Assembly: GCA_003255065.1 (NCBI GenBank)
Contig: QAOA01004450.1
Coordinates: 49,140-113,139 of the forward strand
Length of the DNA: 64,000 nucleotides
Source of the DNA: Cercis canadensis
Taxonomy: Eukaryota > Streptophyta > Magnoliopsida > Fabales > Fabaceae
Reading direction: 5' to 3'
Below the pieces are notes generated by a model. It made no database searches. It was given only the letters and a program-made list of their open reading frames with translations, and had not been told where the DNA came from. Shown piece by piece: positions 31,998 to 44,813 of the stretch; positions within the stretch are counted from its first letter, which is position 1, and every line of letters begins with the position of its first letter. The position numbers were made by a program, and so were the translations under genes.

Positions 31998-33479
31998 GGG
32001 CCCGTTTGGATAGAGTGACCTATAGTTTATTAGAGCTTCTCTACTATTATAAGTGCTTTTATACTATTTAAATGTGTGTTTGGATTGACTTATTTAAATA
32101 GCTTATAATCCCTTAAAAGTCATTTTTAGCTTATTTTCATAAGCTAAATTTTCAAGTTTCTTCAAAATAGTTGTTGCGGAAGCTAATGTCAACATGACCA
32201 GTCATTATTGTGCTGATTTCGTTTGACAAAAATGTCCCCAATAAAATTAAAAAATTCCAGCTAATATCCCTTCCAATTATCTGATAACACGTTCTCTCCC
32301 TCTTCTCTCTCTATTTTTTTTTTTTTTATGCTCTCAAACCTGTGGTCCTCTCTAGCCTTTCCCCTTTAAGTTTCTACCACTTGTTGCCATTTTCTTAGCG
32401 CCACACTATGCTAGTCTTCTGGGCACAACCTAATTTTCATTTATGCCCCCTCTCTTTCTCTCATTTTTCCTCTTTGATTGATACTCTCCCTTTTCTTCAT
32501 TTTTCTTCAAAGTCTATTGTCCTGCTTCGTTCATACTCACTTCACATAAACACCGACTCACATTGATTCACACCAAATCCAAACCATGTGCTCTTCTCCT
32601 CTTTGCCTTCTTTCTCTGAAAAATCTCTTNTTCCTCTTTAATTGATACTCTCCCTTTTCTTCATTTTTCTTCAAAGTCTATTGTCCTGCTTCGTTCATAC
32701 TCACTTCACATAAACACCGACTCACATTGATTCACACCAAATCCAAACCATGTGCTCTTCTCCTCTTTGCCTTCTTTCTCTGAAAAATCTCTTTCAAAAC
32801 ATATATATAGCACTCTCCAAAATGGAGGCCAGCGCTTCATTCTCTTAAGATCTATTCTCAATGTTCCAAGCCTCTGCATTGCCCAATTGAATCTAGTGGA
32901 AGATTTGCAAGAAATTGGACTCCTCCAACTGATTTACAATCAGCTTGAAGCTTGATTAGTTGTATAACTTAAGTTTTTTTTCCCCAATTTTTAGATACTA
33001 GTTAATGAATAAATTGTCTATTGGGTTGTTTTTCTCTATGCCATTGCAAGTAAAGAGGGCATGCAAACTTGCTGGAAATGATGCCCACGTTCTTCATGTA
33101 ATTGTAACATCAATGGAAGCTCAAGATGAAAAGAACCAAGGCTATCTATGGGTCTTCAAACGGGTAGCTCTGGGGTTCTTCAATTTGCACTTGGAATCAT
33201 AAGTGTTTATTAGTTTTCTTACAAAGTGCTTACTTATCCAAACACAATTTTTAATAAGTACTTATTAATGTGTTTTTCAGTAATTTTCACAATTATAAGC
33301 ACTTATACATTTGTTTATCCAAATGTTTTAGAAAAAGCGTATAAATTTTAAAAGTGCTTCTTCAAATATGTATCCAAACATTAAATAATTTAATTTAAAA
33401 GGAGCTTATGGTATAAAATTTTTTCACATAAAGTCTTTTTATATAAGCACTTAAATAAATTATTTACCCAAACGAAGCC
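31998..33479. mobile_element. PIF/Harbinger-type non-autonomous element (1.48 kb)
   Basis: The left end GGGCCCGTTTGGATA and the right end TACCCAAACGAAGCC are imperfect inverted repeats flanked by TAA (31,995-31,997 and 33,480-33,482). A TAA/TTA duplication with GGGCCCGTTTGG ends is the PIF/Harbinger (Tourist) signature. Subterminal AAGTGCTTTTA-type repeats pair with AAGCACTTA on the right. No transposase is present. The interior (about 32,180-33,200) is not terminal-repeat sequence and includes a coding-like stretch. An N at 32,630 lies inside, with about 163 bp repeated on both sides (32,467-32,629 and 32,631-32,795). Confidence 0.72.
33050..33202 (+). other. Coding-like fragment inside the PIF/Harbinger-type element
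   Basis: In frame: VKRACKLAGNDAHVLHVIVT, then EAQDEKNQGYLWVFKRVALG, ending HLES and a stop at 33,202. Composition is less AT-biased than the surroundings. I do not recognise the protein. It could be a host exon captured by the element or chance. Confidence 0.3.
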
Positions 33480-33489
33480 TAAAGCTAAA

Positions 33490-34690
33490 ATACAGCACAA
33501 ATTGAGTGTCGCATTATGACAAAGTGATACAAGATTAGTGTCACATTATGTCAAAAGAGTTATAGTCGTCAATTACCCTATTTTAAGGACAGCTTATAAA
33601 AAATTAAAAACTTGATCTACGTTCATAAAAGAGAAGAAAAAATGGATGTGTGTAAGAATTTAAGATTAAATATGGAATCATGTTTACATCTTATTGAACA
33701 TATTCTTGTGAAACAACCATTGCATCTTCATTTATGCTTTTTGAAACATGCCTAAAAATTTGATATAAGCTTCAAAATCTAGTTGAGTTTGGAAACCATT
33801 CGCTAATAATAGATCTAACTTTTACCTCTTAATTATTTCAGTAGATGCATGAAATATGCGACATTATTTTTTTTACTGTGGTTATTTTTTTTTAATTGTT
33901 TTCATGATTGATCCTTGAAATATATTGCATTATCGTTCAAAAAATGAAATCCACAGTTGATATATTATATACAATAGATTTATATAATTTATGATTTTAT
34001 AATCACATAAATTCCATCCCACATCTCTTTTCCGAGTCCCTCCCGCAGTAGCCCGCGTATCGCACAAGAATAGTACTAGTTTTACTAATATCACAGGTCT
34101 ACTTTATTTGTAAATATAACATAGATGAAACTAACTTCCTTTAATATGAAAACATTTTTAAATTCATTAATCTAGATATTATTTTTTTAACTTATTAATT
34201 GTGGCTCCATTTTATTTCCACAATTCTCTCCAACTTTATTCTTAAATTGTACGAGTATATTTCTTAATTCTCAAACTGCTTTCACATCCTTAATTTTCTG
34301 GACCTTATATCTACTGCAATTGATCCATTCTTTTTTCTAAAAAATTATCATTTAAAATTTTAGGTTGCTACAGGTATAAATACTCATCTTTCCATTCATC
34401 CTTTCTCACACATGCAGCCTGGTTTATAAAATAGATACATAAAACTTTGAGAACTTTACCTCCCAGAACCTTTTCTAATGTATTTTATCAGATGAGTATT
34501 AATTGTCAATATAATCTTTTTTCAATAAATAAGCTGCAACATTAATAATAGTGATGATGAAAACACCAACTATATCTACCTGAAAACAGAACAGTCTAGA
34601 ATTAAATGAAATGCAACTTCATTCACCTTCATTCAGAGGGGCATACCTCTTTCAAGCTCTAATTATTAATAAGCAAAGTCGTGATGATGC
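33490..34690. other. AT-rich intergenic sequence
   Basis: No gene, RNA or clear repeat is seen on either strand. Confidence 0.5.
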
Positions 34691-35120
34691 TCACCAATCA
34701 GGAATCGAGGGATAGAGGGAGGGAGGGAGAGATTGATAGATTGTAAAGGGAGAAAGAGAGAGAGATCGCATAGGAAGAGAGAGACAGAAATCGCAGCGGA
34801 AGAGAAAGAAACAGATCGCAGGAGGTGAGTCTTCTTGCATTGTCTCTGCTTTTGGGTTTAAAGGGAGCATCAATTTTCCTATTTGGGTTCCCTTCAAATT
34901 CATCATTTCACCTCTTTCTGGTTCTCCTTTTTGCCTTCGACTGTAATTTTGGCTTTGTTTCTGTTTTCTGGGTTTCTGGACAAAAGTTTTGTTTTTGCTT
35001 CTTCTTTATGAAGAATTGGGCTTTAATTGTTTGTTTCTAAAACATATCTCGGGAGGAGAAACAGTCGAAGAGGAAGAGAGAGAAACATTCAGAGGAAGGG
35101 AGGCAGCCAAAATGATTGTG
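34691..35120 (+). other. GA-rich block resembling an orphan 5' leader
   Basis: A purine-rich run (GAGGGAGGGAGGGAGAG, AAGAAACAGATCGCAGGAG) is followed by GTGAGTCTTCTTG, a strong splice-donor context, and then by a T-rich, intron-like stretch. That is the usual look of a plant 5'-UTR exon and leader intron, but no matching coding exon follows before AT-rich DNA takes over at 35,140. It may be the start of a truncated gene. Confidence 0.3.
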
Positions 35121-35139
35121 TTTTGGGAAAAAAATAATT

Positions 35140-35800
35140 ATTCAACACTATACTATATAATTTTAACATCATTATTATTACATTAGAATCTTTTAAATTT
35201 CAAAAATTTATTACTTGAAAATATTTAAAACTTAAATATTAAATATAAAATGTACTAAATATTATCAAAATTTATGAATATTACTTATATTAATATTATT
35301 TGATTAAAAATATAATTATTTAATATTATATTATCTAATTTTATACATCTCCTAATATTATTATATTCAAATTTTTTAAAATTAAAAAAAATTATTACTT
35401 AAAATTATTTAAAATATTTCTTAAAAAATCTTCTGATTTCATGAAATATTTAAAACATTTTCGAAATATTTTTATTTTTTAGGTGACCGAAACAAAATTT
35501 TGTTTTCCCAGACGAATATAATCATTTCACTTTTAACACAGATGGTTTACTACAGTATAAAGAATATTTTCAAGAAAGGAGAAAACATCAGAGAGGACAA
35601 TCGCTATAAACAAAAATTTCTGTGATTGATGATAGGGACATCCAAATAAATAGTAGAGTGAATTAAATATACAATCTCAGATCCAAAGAAGTTAGTCATA
35701 TATATTGTACACGTGAATTAGGATGATTCAGCAGGCCAACCAAGTATAGCAACTAGTGACTAGAGCTTGAACAATTCCAGTAAACTAAGCATCAAAACGC
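35140..35800. other. Very AT-rich intergenic sequence
   Basis: No gene is seen. Repeated AATATTAT-type motifs may be remains of a MITE, without definable ends. Confidence 0.45.
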
Positions 35801-35825
35801 TCCTGCAACCCCAAGGTAATTCACC

Positions 35826-36310
35826 TGCCAAGCTCTTCGTGCAACCGCTTAAGTTTGTCAGCGAGCTGTTGCCAAACCAAGAAATAGAAAAGATATTGAT
35901 ATTCATTCCTTAAAATTTCTATAGAAAAATAAATTTGCAGTAACTAATTTGAACAAAAACTCCATTTGCCTCATACATATAACATGAGCTGGAAATGAGG
36001 AAATTAAATTGGTAGACTATAGTTCATATCAGAAGGTGTAAGGTTAGAACCAATTAACTAGTAATAATGGGATCAGTATCCTCTCCTCCCCCTGCTCTCC
36101 CGTCCCCCACCTTCTTCATTTTCCCAATTTTAAGATAAATTTATTACCTTCTAACAAATGCAAAACTACTGTTCAATCAAACTACAAGGAACCCTGTGCG
36201 CCACAGTATAGGCTAAGCAAGGCATACCTTCATCCAAGTCAAGCACATACTTCTTCAGCTCTGAAAAAGTCCTCGGTTCATTCTTAATCAGCAGCAATAG
36301 CATATGAGCT
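35826..36310 (-). other. Possible small two-exon coding fragment downstream of the R3H gene
   Basis: Minus-strand reading near 36,310-36,220 gives MLLLLIKNEPRTFSELKKYV, then LDLDE, ending at GAAG|GTATGC, a good donor. Near 35,870-35,826, after TTGGTTTGGCAACAG, it reads LADKLKRLHEELGR and a stop. Both pieces look like coding exons (charged, coiled-coil-like), but a simple splice does not keep the frame. It could be the tail of a truncated gene or lie in the R3H gene's 3' UTR. I do not recognise it. Confidence 0.3.
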
Positions 36311-36554
36311 CCAAGAGCTCATATCCAAACAAAATGCCCAATGGGGACATTAATCATGGAAGATGCAAGACGCATCCTTGCAAAACCGAGACTGGAGGGA
36401 GGGAGGAATGGATCAATGTTCGTGCTCCTGAAATACAAAAGTCCACTCGCATCCAGCTCGGCCTATATGCCTGCACTCCAGTCAGAAAATTTGGAGCAGT
36501 AGCAGCTCATCAATATAGTTCTGTCTGATTGGGTGCAGGCATGGCCCTTGCCCC

Positions 36555-39500
36555 TCAACGGGGCCGGGCCAATCCAAAACTTGCATCAGGTGGTTGTTGA
36601 TGAGACTGCAGAGATAATGGTTAGAAGAGTGCAGTTAGATACAAAGGAAAAGTCAAAAGACGAAATAATATATCAACGCCTCAAGCACTTAGGCACACAG
36701 AAGCAAATAAGTTGACAAAACCCTACAGTACTTGCACACAAGATGCATCATGCATGTCCTGTACAAAATAGAATATAATCCATGGGACCAAAAAAATGTT
36801 TCCTTCTAAATATGGCATAAAGACGTGTTGATTGAGACTGATACATTTGTTCCACTGAACAAGTAAGAAAAAACTTCCATTGACAAGTGAAATAGGGGTG
36901 TACATCTGCGTACTTTAACCACTCTGATACACTAGACACCTCCAACACAATAAGCAGCACCCATTTGTTAAACTAGACTACCACCACTAGAGGAATTAAA
37001 ACAGTTTTTCAGAAGTACAAAAGCAGACAAGAGACATTTTTAGAGTAACAAATATCAAAGAACCAGAAGACTTGTTAAGGTGTATTGCCCAATAAAGTTG
37101 GAATAGGCAGAGATACCCAACTATAAGACTGGCTTGACTTATGTGCTACAAACATTGAAACAAGAAAATACACATTCCCTTTCTTCTACAGCTGCTGCAA
37201 TGTAAATTGCATTTAGTATCTGGTCTGTTTTAAATCAAGTCTCTTCTAAACTAAGCTAAAAGCAATAATGTGTTCACATGTAGAAGGAAAATTCTAAATT
37301 AAAGATTCATTTGTTGAAGGCCACAAAAAGACATTCATACAAGTCTCGTGAAAGGATATGACAGTTTCAAAAGATTCTAAAAGAAATCAGAGGCCGACAA
37401 GAATGAGTAGGCAGTTCAGTTGAAGATTTGTCAGACTTAAAATTCTTAGGTTCTTATAGATTTCTTCGATACTTGCATCCAAATTTTGATTCAGGTTCTT
37501 AATACATGAAACCTTTTAATCCCCCCCCAAAAAAAAAAAGAAACCTGGTAAGTATGTAAGATTATGTGACCGCACTCAGTCTCAAAGGTTGAAAAAAAGA
37601 TGCAATAATTCAAGGATAATATGTATATGGTACAGAAAGTGAAGAAAAAGTATGATGTTTTGACGCCACATTGCTTTTGCTCTTGTTCCATCCGCACCCT
37701 ATCAAGTTCCATATTATGGTTTTGTACCATGTGGTATGTGGATGCATATGTAACTAACTAAAGCCTTGCATTCTTACTGTCGTATTTCTTACTTTCAGAT
37801 CATATAATTAATACACGAGACATTTTGAAAGAAATATGAAGCAACTAACATGACAAGCTCTGAACATTATAAAAACATGCAATAGGATTTATCTGTTAAC
37901 AAATTGCTAGTCTTGGGCTTCTGTACCTGTGAAAAGGGTTGGTGAACATGTTCATGAGGGATAAAAGGCAATCCAGGGCGCTGACAAGGATATTGAGATG
38001 AATGTAAATACATGGTTGATGATGAGTGTGCACCAACTTGATTAGGATTGAATGGTGTCATCATAGTGTCTGGATGTCCATAACCAATTCCAGCAGGTGT
38101 TGATGGTGCAGCCCATGGCCCAGGTAGATGCTGAGGAAGTGGCCGGGGCTGGTGTTCAGTAGAAAGCTGAGGTCCATGAGTGGATCCAAGCTGTGGAAAC
38201 TCAGTGTTGTAATTCAACACAGGTGTATACATTGGCTGCATGGTGAACGAACCTCCATTGAACCCAAAACCAGGATCAAATCTTTGCATATACCTGGAAT
38301 ACAAGTTACAACAATATGTGAACTGATTAATCCATAAATAGAGCAGTTACTAACTTCAATATTAATAGCTTCCCAAGTGTTACCAAGAGAGATATTGAAA
38401 CTTGAAATAAAAATTAGTTTTAATCTTAACCCATACAGTATCCTAATAGGATGCTAATTCTACCATAAGTTTCCTAAAATTACCTAAGAGAACTAAATGA
38501 AATCCCTAAAAGCAATAACTAAAAAATTACATAAAAGTTATCAAAAATAATATAAATTTGTAATTGACTCCCCTTAATTGTCCTACATCAGTTCCCCTCC
38601 ACTTGAAACGGAAATTCGTCCTACATCAGTTCCCCTCCACTTGAGAAAGAAACTTGTCCTACATCTTGATATCTTCCGCCCCAAATAAAAACATATTTAG
38701 AATAATTGAAGATCTTGAAATTCTTTTCAAATTTCTTCTTTTTGATTTGTGCAGTTAGTTTCCTCTTCACTTGTACCTTCAATTGATATTCCCAATCAAT
38801 CAAAGATTGAATTGAATTTGCACATAACAAATCAAATCCAATAGAATCAATATGCTCAGCTTGTGAACTTTCCAAAAGATCCTCACTTTTCAAAACTTTT
38901 TGCTTCACTTTGCAAATCTTCTTTAAAGAAATCTCGTGAAATTTTAGCAATCTCCAAATCTGGATCATCCACCTGGCCTTCTAATGGATGGATGGCTCAC
39001 TGATTGATCAACTGGAGATTGTTTTCTGCTTTGATCTCTTCAAGGGATGAAAATTGAGGGCTCTAGTCTTGGTGCTTGGAAATTGCATCTTCCTCAATAA
39101 TGTTACTCTGAATTTCCTCTTGTTGCTGAATGTCTTCTTCCTTTAGAACTTGATTTTGACTTTCCATATGATGCTAATCATCATAAGGCTTTTGAAAGGA
39201 TTGCACAAGGAAACCTGGATTTGGGACAGCCACTTCTTCCATAGGATTGTACATAGAATAAAATTCTAGTTGCTCTCTACTCAATCCTTGTTGAAGTTGA
39301 AACTCTTCCACCTTTGAATTACTGTAGCAAGTCGCAACAAAACTCTCAAGAAGAGTGTTAACCTTTCTATATTTCTTTGATTTCCTCCACCAATCTTCAG
39401 CATCCCCAATGAGTTTGTAAGATGCAAGTTTCAAACAATCATTATCTGAAATTTCCTTAACTTCAAAATAGAATTCAAGATCTATGAACCAACTGCTGAA

Positions 39501-42500
39501 CCTTCTCATGGAGAAATCACCATCAAATATGGGATATCTCCAAAATCAAGAACATGTCTATGATGATTGCAAGTAACACCATATCCACGATTTGTTTCTA
39601 GCATAAAAACACCATCCTTTCAGCCACAGCTGAAAAAGACTGCTTCTCACGAATCTGCTACTGCATAGGTTGGTCCTTGCTCATCACAGATGTAGAACGG
39701 AGGCTCAAAATTAAACTTGCCCAACAAGATATAAACCTTCGAGAATAATCCTAACCCATACATTATCCTAATAGGATTCTAATTCAACCATAAGTTTCCC
39801 AAAATTACTTAAAATAACTAAAGAAAATCCCTAAAAGTTAAGCCTACGAAAATTACATAAAAATTATCAGAAATCAATACACAATTATAATTGACCCCCT
39901 TAATTGTCCTAAAGCAGTTTCACTAATGAATTGTCGGAAGGCATACAATTTCTTTCAAATGTTTGGGTTTTTATAATATGTTTAGTAGGATCTTTCCCCC
40001 TTGTCAGGTTATTTCAATTAATTTTACTTATCTTAAAAGAAAATGAACCAACAACAACCTCAAGTAAACCACAAAAGCAAACTAGACTTCTACAGTCCAT
40101 TAAAATTATTCAACAGCATGGAGCAGACATAGATACAGACTATAACAAAACACATGCCCCAACAAGTACATCAGAGCAAAGAGAAAAATCAAAGAGATGT
40201 GACACTCTAGATGCATATTTTGATACAAGAATCTATACTAATAGACTAAGGCGATTCCGTTCTTTGGTATCCAACTTTTCTTTTCCCAAAACCCAATTCT
40301 ACAGATTTATCACAGATAAAAATGGGAGTGACTATATAAATTTGGTTGTAAAAAGAAAGACAGTTTATACTCACATCCCACCTTTTAAGGAAGCAGTTAC
40401 TTCAAAAACTGCTTAATTTGAAAAAACAAAATATCCACTTCCTAACCACCCACGTTTAAAGGAAATTGTATCATTTAAAAATAAAAAACCACCCACATTC
40501 TAAGTTAACTGCATCATTTAAAATTTTTTAAAACAAAAGAAAAAAGCCTCGGAACATGCCCAGAGGCTAGTACGGATAATATCTCTAACCTTATAATTAT
40601 GATACATGAGTGACAATCATATTTTGGAAGAACTGAACTACTACTATCCAGAAACATGGTACTATTATTGATCTCATATTTTTTTTAAATAAACAGCAAT
40701 CATCCAATCTATTTAGGTTTACAATCTATTATCTATTACTTATACAAAAAAAAAAAGCCGTATATCATATAAAATATTCACACCGTCACAAGGGTTATAA
40801 ATCCCCAGAAAATTTGCATTGACAATCTCCAAGGATTTCCCAACACAAGTCCAAATGCATTGATATTAGAACTGATGACAATAAAATTTGATATTTCGAG
40901 TAAAGGATATAAACCTCCCATGAGGGTTGACAAAATGACAAAGACCTTCCCTTTAGTTACTGAATTGAAAAATTTTATAAGACAGTAACATCCCTGGCAT
41001 TTACACAGACCTCCCTTGAAGTACAATTTGAAACAGAGGTTTCTGTCAAGTTAAATTTTAATATAACGGAGGTATGTGTAACATACGACATAGAGTGAAA
41101 TTTCATCTTCAAATTTAAATTTAGGGATGTCCATGTAATTTCATCAAATCTCGGGAGAGGTTTGAGTAATTTACTCTTGACATAATTGTTGAAATGTGTA
41201 ACCAAAACACAAAAGGAAAAAGAAATTTTTCTACTGGCTGACAATAGCAGCTCAAGGTTTAGGAGGAGTAGGACCACCAAGAAAGATCATTAATTAGACA
41301 ACCAAAACCATGCAGAAGCCCTCTCCGAACCATGCATTGCTTTTATCAATAAGCTAAGGACATTATTGGTGCAAAACAAGTGATATAATATTGATTTCAA
41401 CCATTCTTTTAAATTCTAAACAGGAATGTAATGGTAGGGGAGGTCACTGTAACAAAAAATTTAAAACAAACAAGATCTTAGTCAATTTCAATACTATAGG
41501 GAATTTCTTTTTCATTTCCTCAAACCTCAAAGAAGATTATTTTTCTTTCTCTCTATTTTTTAATTAGACACAAACAAAAATGTGTCCAACAAGAAGTTTA
41601 GTCTTCACTGCACAACAGTGGCCAGTTAACTTGTACCAAAGACTAGAATCTACAGCACTATATTTAAATGTCTAGACTACATAGGTAAAAAGTTTATGAA
41701 CTCAGTTGCATGATCACATGAATAAACAAATAATAACATTCAGGCCTTCAAAAAGTTTTTGAAGGCAACAGCATGAAATTATTCATGCCCAAGTCCAAAT
41801 CCTTTATTTTAAGATGGGGGCACGGGAAAGTAAGGCCATAAACCAGTAAACAAGGACATGAATAAATAAAAGAATGGCAAATGGTACACATACCTATCAT
41901 AACTCCGGTCATAATCAGGATCCTTGCGGTCAATCTCACGGTCCCTGAAAATAGCCACCTTATTATTTTGTTTGTACCTACCAACTGGCTCCTTCTCTGT
42001 CCTACTTCTAGCTCTACTGCTATTTGATGAAGACTCAATCAGCCCCCTTACGGAACTTACATCAGATACAGAAGAAGTAGATCTATCTTCCACCCTAGGA
42101 ACCACTAAGGATCCGTGCAGAGAGTTATCCTGCTGCCTTGGCTCGCATTCTTGCTTCCCACCAACCACACTACCACCATTATTGCTTGAATTAAAGATCC
42201 TAGCACGAGCCCTGTTATACTCTTCTTTTCTTTCCTCCACACTTCTGGAATTGCTGGCCTTCATTGAGTTTGAATTTCCACTACTAAGAACCTGCGTCCG
42301 CTTCTGTGGCCTCTGTTTAATTGCTACCTTCATAACAGCACTGTCTTCTGATGGTAATTTCACAGGGATGTCCGCAAGGCGAATAACAGGAAACCGACAT
42401 TCAGAAGTCTTGCGGACAATAATTCTGGAACCAGAACCATCAGGTAAACTGTTATCCAGTAAAACCATTGACTGCAGAGAATAATGCTGGGCCACCCGGT

Positions 42501-43454
42501 GAGCAGCCAACCGTAAATAGGAAGTAGGCAACTGCTGAAATTCGAGCTGCTGTTGATTAGGATCACGAATGAACTTCTCAACATCTTGCTCCATCCGCAA
42601 AACTAGATAAATTGAATTATAAACCATTGTCAGTTTCGCCAAACATATTATTCTGATATTATAAAGAAATGGTAAGTCTGAAACAAACAACATACGCATG
42701 CATTCATAACACATCTATTAGAACAGCATCAACAAAAGTAGCAGAATCAGGTACAAAAGAAGCAATTCACCAAAAAACTCTTTTTACACTTTCTGTTTGG
42801 GGAGGGTGAAGTCACTCCTATAAACCTCCTCAAACAAAGAACTCTAGGACTAGATTTAAAAAGATTACTGTTGAATTGAAATCGTACCAAGTCCCAATTA
42901 CACACACACCAGCACAATCTCACAAAATTCTAAGTCAGCAAGCAATCATATTGCGGATACTATTTGATCACAACTTCTGCCTCGTAAATATACTATCCTA
43001 TGATAACGCCATTCCATTATACCAAAAAATTTCACATAGGTGAACATCCTAGCTCCAACACACCTAACCACAAATATACAAACAACTACCCAAATTCGTA
43101 TGCGTGCGTATATAAGTATAGGTGCACAGATTTAACATATGCCACAAATGCCAGATTCATATAAATGTAAAACCTACTTGATAGGCGTTCGCGAGGGTTC
43201 TGAAGAGCTTCGCGAAGGAACTGATCAACCTGATTGGTGACATCCTCTGAAACCTTGTCTCCACCGACAGATGGAGGTGAGGAAGAGGACGACGATGAAT
43301 TGGAGGAACCAGATGCTGATGGAGCTGAAGCATCGGCTAGTTCCTGCGGCTTAGAGTCTTTGTTGGAGGAGAGCATCAAGCGGCACATGGACTCGTCCAA
43401 ATCGGCGGCTTCCCATGATTCCGGGGCTCCGAGATCCTCCGCAGAGCCCTCCAT
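36555..43454 (-). CDS. R3H and SUZ domain-containing nucleic-acid-binding protein
   Basis: Four exons on the minus strand: 43454-43178, 42602-41894, 38293-37927 and 36605-36555. All introns are GT-AG and all junctions keep frame (phases 1, 2, 0), giving 467 residues. The N-terminus (MEGSAEDLGAPESWEAADLD) is acidic and Ser-rich. An R3H domain, which binds single-stranded nucleic acid, spans about residues 85-170 with the R-x3-H signature in RLAAHRVAQHY. A SUZ-type motif (EERKEEYNRARARIF) follows near residue 220. The C-terminal half is Pro/Gln-rich and ends DASFGLARPR, as I recall for plant homologues of this family. The likely role is RNA binding, by homology. Intron 2 (3.6 kb) hosts a gypsy remnant in the sense direction. 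No disabling change is seen. Confidence 0.9.
38425..39916 (-). mobile_element. Degenerate gypsy-type LTR element in intron 2 of the R3H gene
   Basis: Two ~170-bp direct repeats (38,425-38,590 and about 39,745-39,916) behave as LTRs on the minus strand, beginning TGATGTAGGACAATT and TGCTTTAGGACAATT. A polypurine tract, AAGTGGAGGGGAAC, stands immediately before the 3' copy. Between them, 39,509-39,174 encodes a gag fragment (FYFEVKEISDNDCLKLASYK, then AEDWWRKSKK). pol is absent. The two LTRs differ appreciably, so the insertion is old. It is in the same orientation as the host gene. Confidence 0.72.
40010..41890. other. Remaining R3H intron 2 sequence
   Basis: A 161-residue plus-strand ORF at 39,931-40,416 is present but has no recognisable domain. 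Its first third is hydrophobic and the rest is basic/Ser-rich. The rest is ordinary AT-rich intron. Confidence 0.4.
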
Positions 43455-43790
43455 TGAAATTGGAAAAGAGGAGAATTTTCTAGGGTTAGGGAACCGAACG
43501 ATTCATCAACGGAGGTCTCTGTATAATTCTGTGAGAAACAGTGAAACCCTAGAATTTGGGAGAGGGATTTTCATGAGAAGATTGAATTAGGGTTAGGGTT
43601 AGGAATTAGGGGAGAGAGTGACCAGAAGAGAGACGGAGAAATGCGAGAGGAGATAGGGTTCGACGATGGAGTTTCGAGAGGAGGGTGTGTGAGCGCGTGT
43701 TATTCACTCCCACGTGTCCTGAGTTTAGAGTGCATTGATATCTGTACGAGTAGACACGCTATGCTCCATAATTAAGTAGGATTACTTAAG
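43455..43790 (-). promoter_or_regulatory. Promoter and 5' UTR region of the R3H gene, with telo-box repeats
   Basis: Upstream of the ATG at 43,454, positions 43,588-43,604 read CCTAACCCTAACCCTAA in the gene's direction: two overlapping copies of the telo-box AAACCCTAA-type motif found in plant promoters of genes for translation and growth. Further CCCTA motifs lie nearer the ATG. No TATA box is obvious. Confidence 0.5.
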
Positions 43791-43841
43791 GCCCCGTTTG
43801 GATTCGTTTCTTTACTAAAAAACAAAGTGCTTTTCTTTGTT

Positions 43842-44375
43842 GGCTTAATTATAATTTTGTTAATCTTATTTTAACAACTTAAATTTTTTAGTTCTTCTAT
43901 TTTAAAAAATAAATAATTTAATCCATTTATATTTATAAAATGTATAATTTTGATCCTTCCATCATTTTTTAAATTCAGTTTAAGGTATAAAATTTTTTAA
44001 TTCACAATTTTATTGTTCAGATTGAAGAGTTACATCTTACGAATTTATCTACAAAATTTTAACTCAATTGAACGGTGAATCTTAGCTTAAATTATCAAAA
44101 TTAGAATTTTTTATCTAACTACAAATTTAGATTTATTTACTGTTAGATTGAACTAAAATTTTGTGAAAAAATTCACAAAACATAATTTTTCAATTTGAAC
44201 GATGAAATTATAAATAAAAAAATTTTACACTAGACCTAAAAAATTGTTGTTTAAAGACAAAATTATCAAAATTATATATTTTATAAATATAAATAAATTA
44301 AATTATTTATTTTTAAAATATAATAAAAAATTAAATTATTAAAATAAAAAAAAAAATCAAAATTATAATTAAGCC
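43842..44375. mobile_element. Foldback MITE, Mutator-type family, copy 1
   Basis: 534 bp with ends GGCTTAATTATAATTTT and AAAATTATAATTAAGCC. The arms pair over most of their length, so the single strand would fold into one hairpin. The core around GTTCAGATTGAAGAG matches copy 2. The flanks TTCTTTGTT / CTATTTTGT make only a degraded 9-bp duplication. It lies inside a region starting GGCCCCGTTTGGATTCG (43,793), possibly the left end of another, broken MITE. Confidence 0.75.
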
Positions 44376-44813
44376 CTATTTTGTTTATAAAAAAAAGCTC
44401 CTTCCACAGTGCACATCCATGAAAATGTGCATCAGTGGGCTGCCTCTTTCAAGAACGTTGGATCTTACAAAAAGGCCATCCAATGGTCGGAAGTGTGTAT
44501 AGTGCTACCAAACAAATAGGTTTTTAGAAAATGCAGTGATATGATCCCAACATTTTCATAAATGACGTACTATCCTAAATGGGATGGGTCACGAGCCGAA
44601 TTGAGCTAAGCTGAAGTGGGTTTAAAGTATTGACTCAAAGCCCATTTTGGGCTGTGACTAAATTAAACATTATGCTGTATCAAGTCTACATGAACCTACA
44701 TTAAGAAGAAAAAAATCTACATAGGCCTGGACCATTGGTAAGACAATGTCTTATACATTCATACACACTTGTTCATGCAACCCATTGTAAATGATAGTAA
44801 TTAGGCTTAATTG

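Noticed and set aside
37491-37730. Possible extra R3H exon (HNMELDRVRMEQEQKQ)
   Set aside because: The stretch has charged, coding-like residues but no usable acceptor, and exons 3 and 4 already join in phase 0 to the expected C-terminus.
39931-40416. 161-residue plus-strand ORF in R3H intron 2
   Set aside because: Antisense to the host gene, biased composition, no domain or splice context; probably chance.
43234-43590. Plus-strand ORF over R3H exon 1
   Set aside because: Complement of the Ser-rich, acidic N-terminus; splice phase and domain content support the minus strand.
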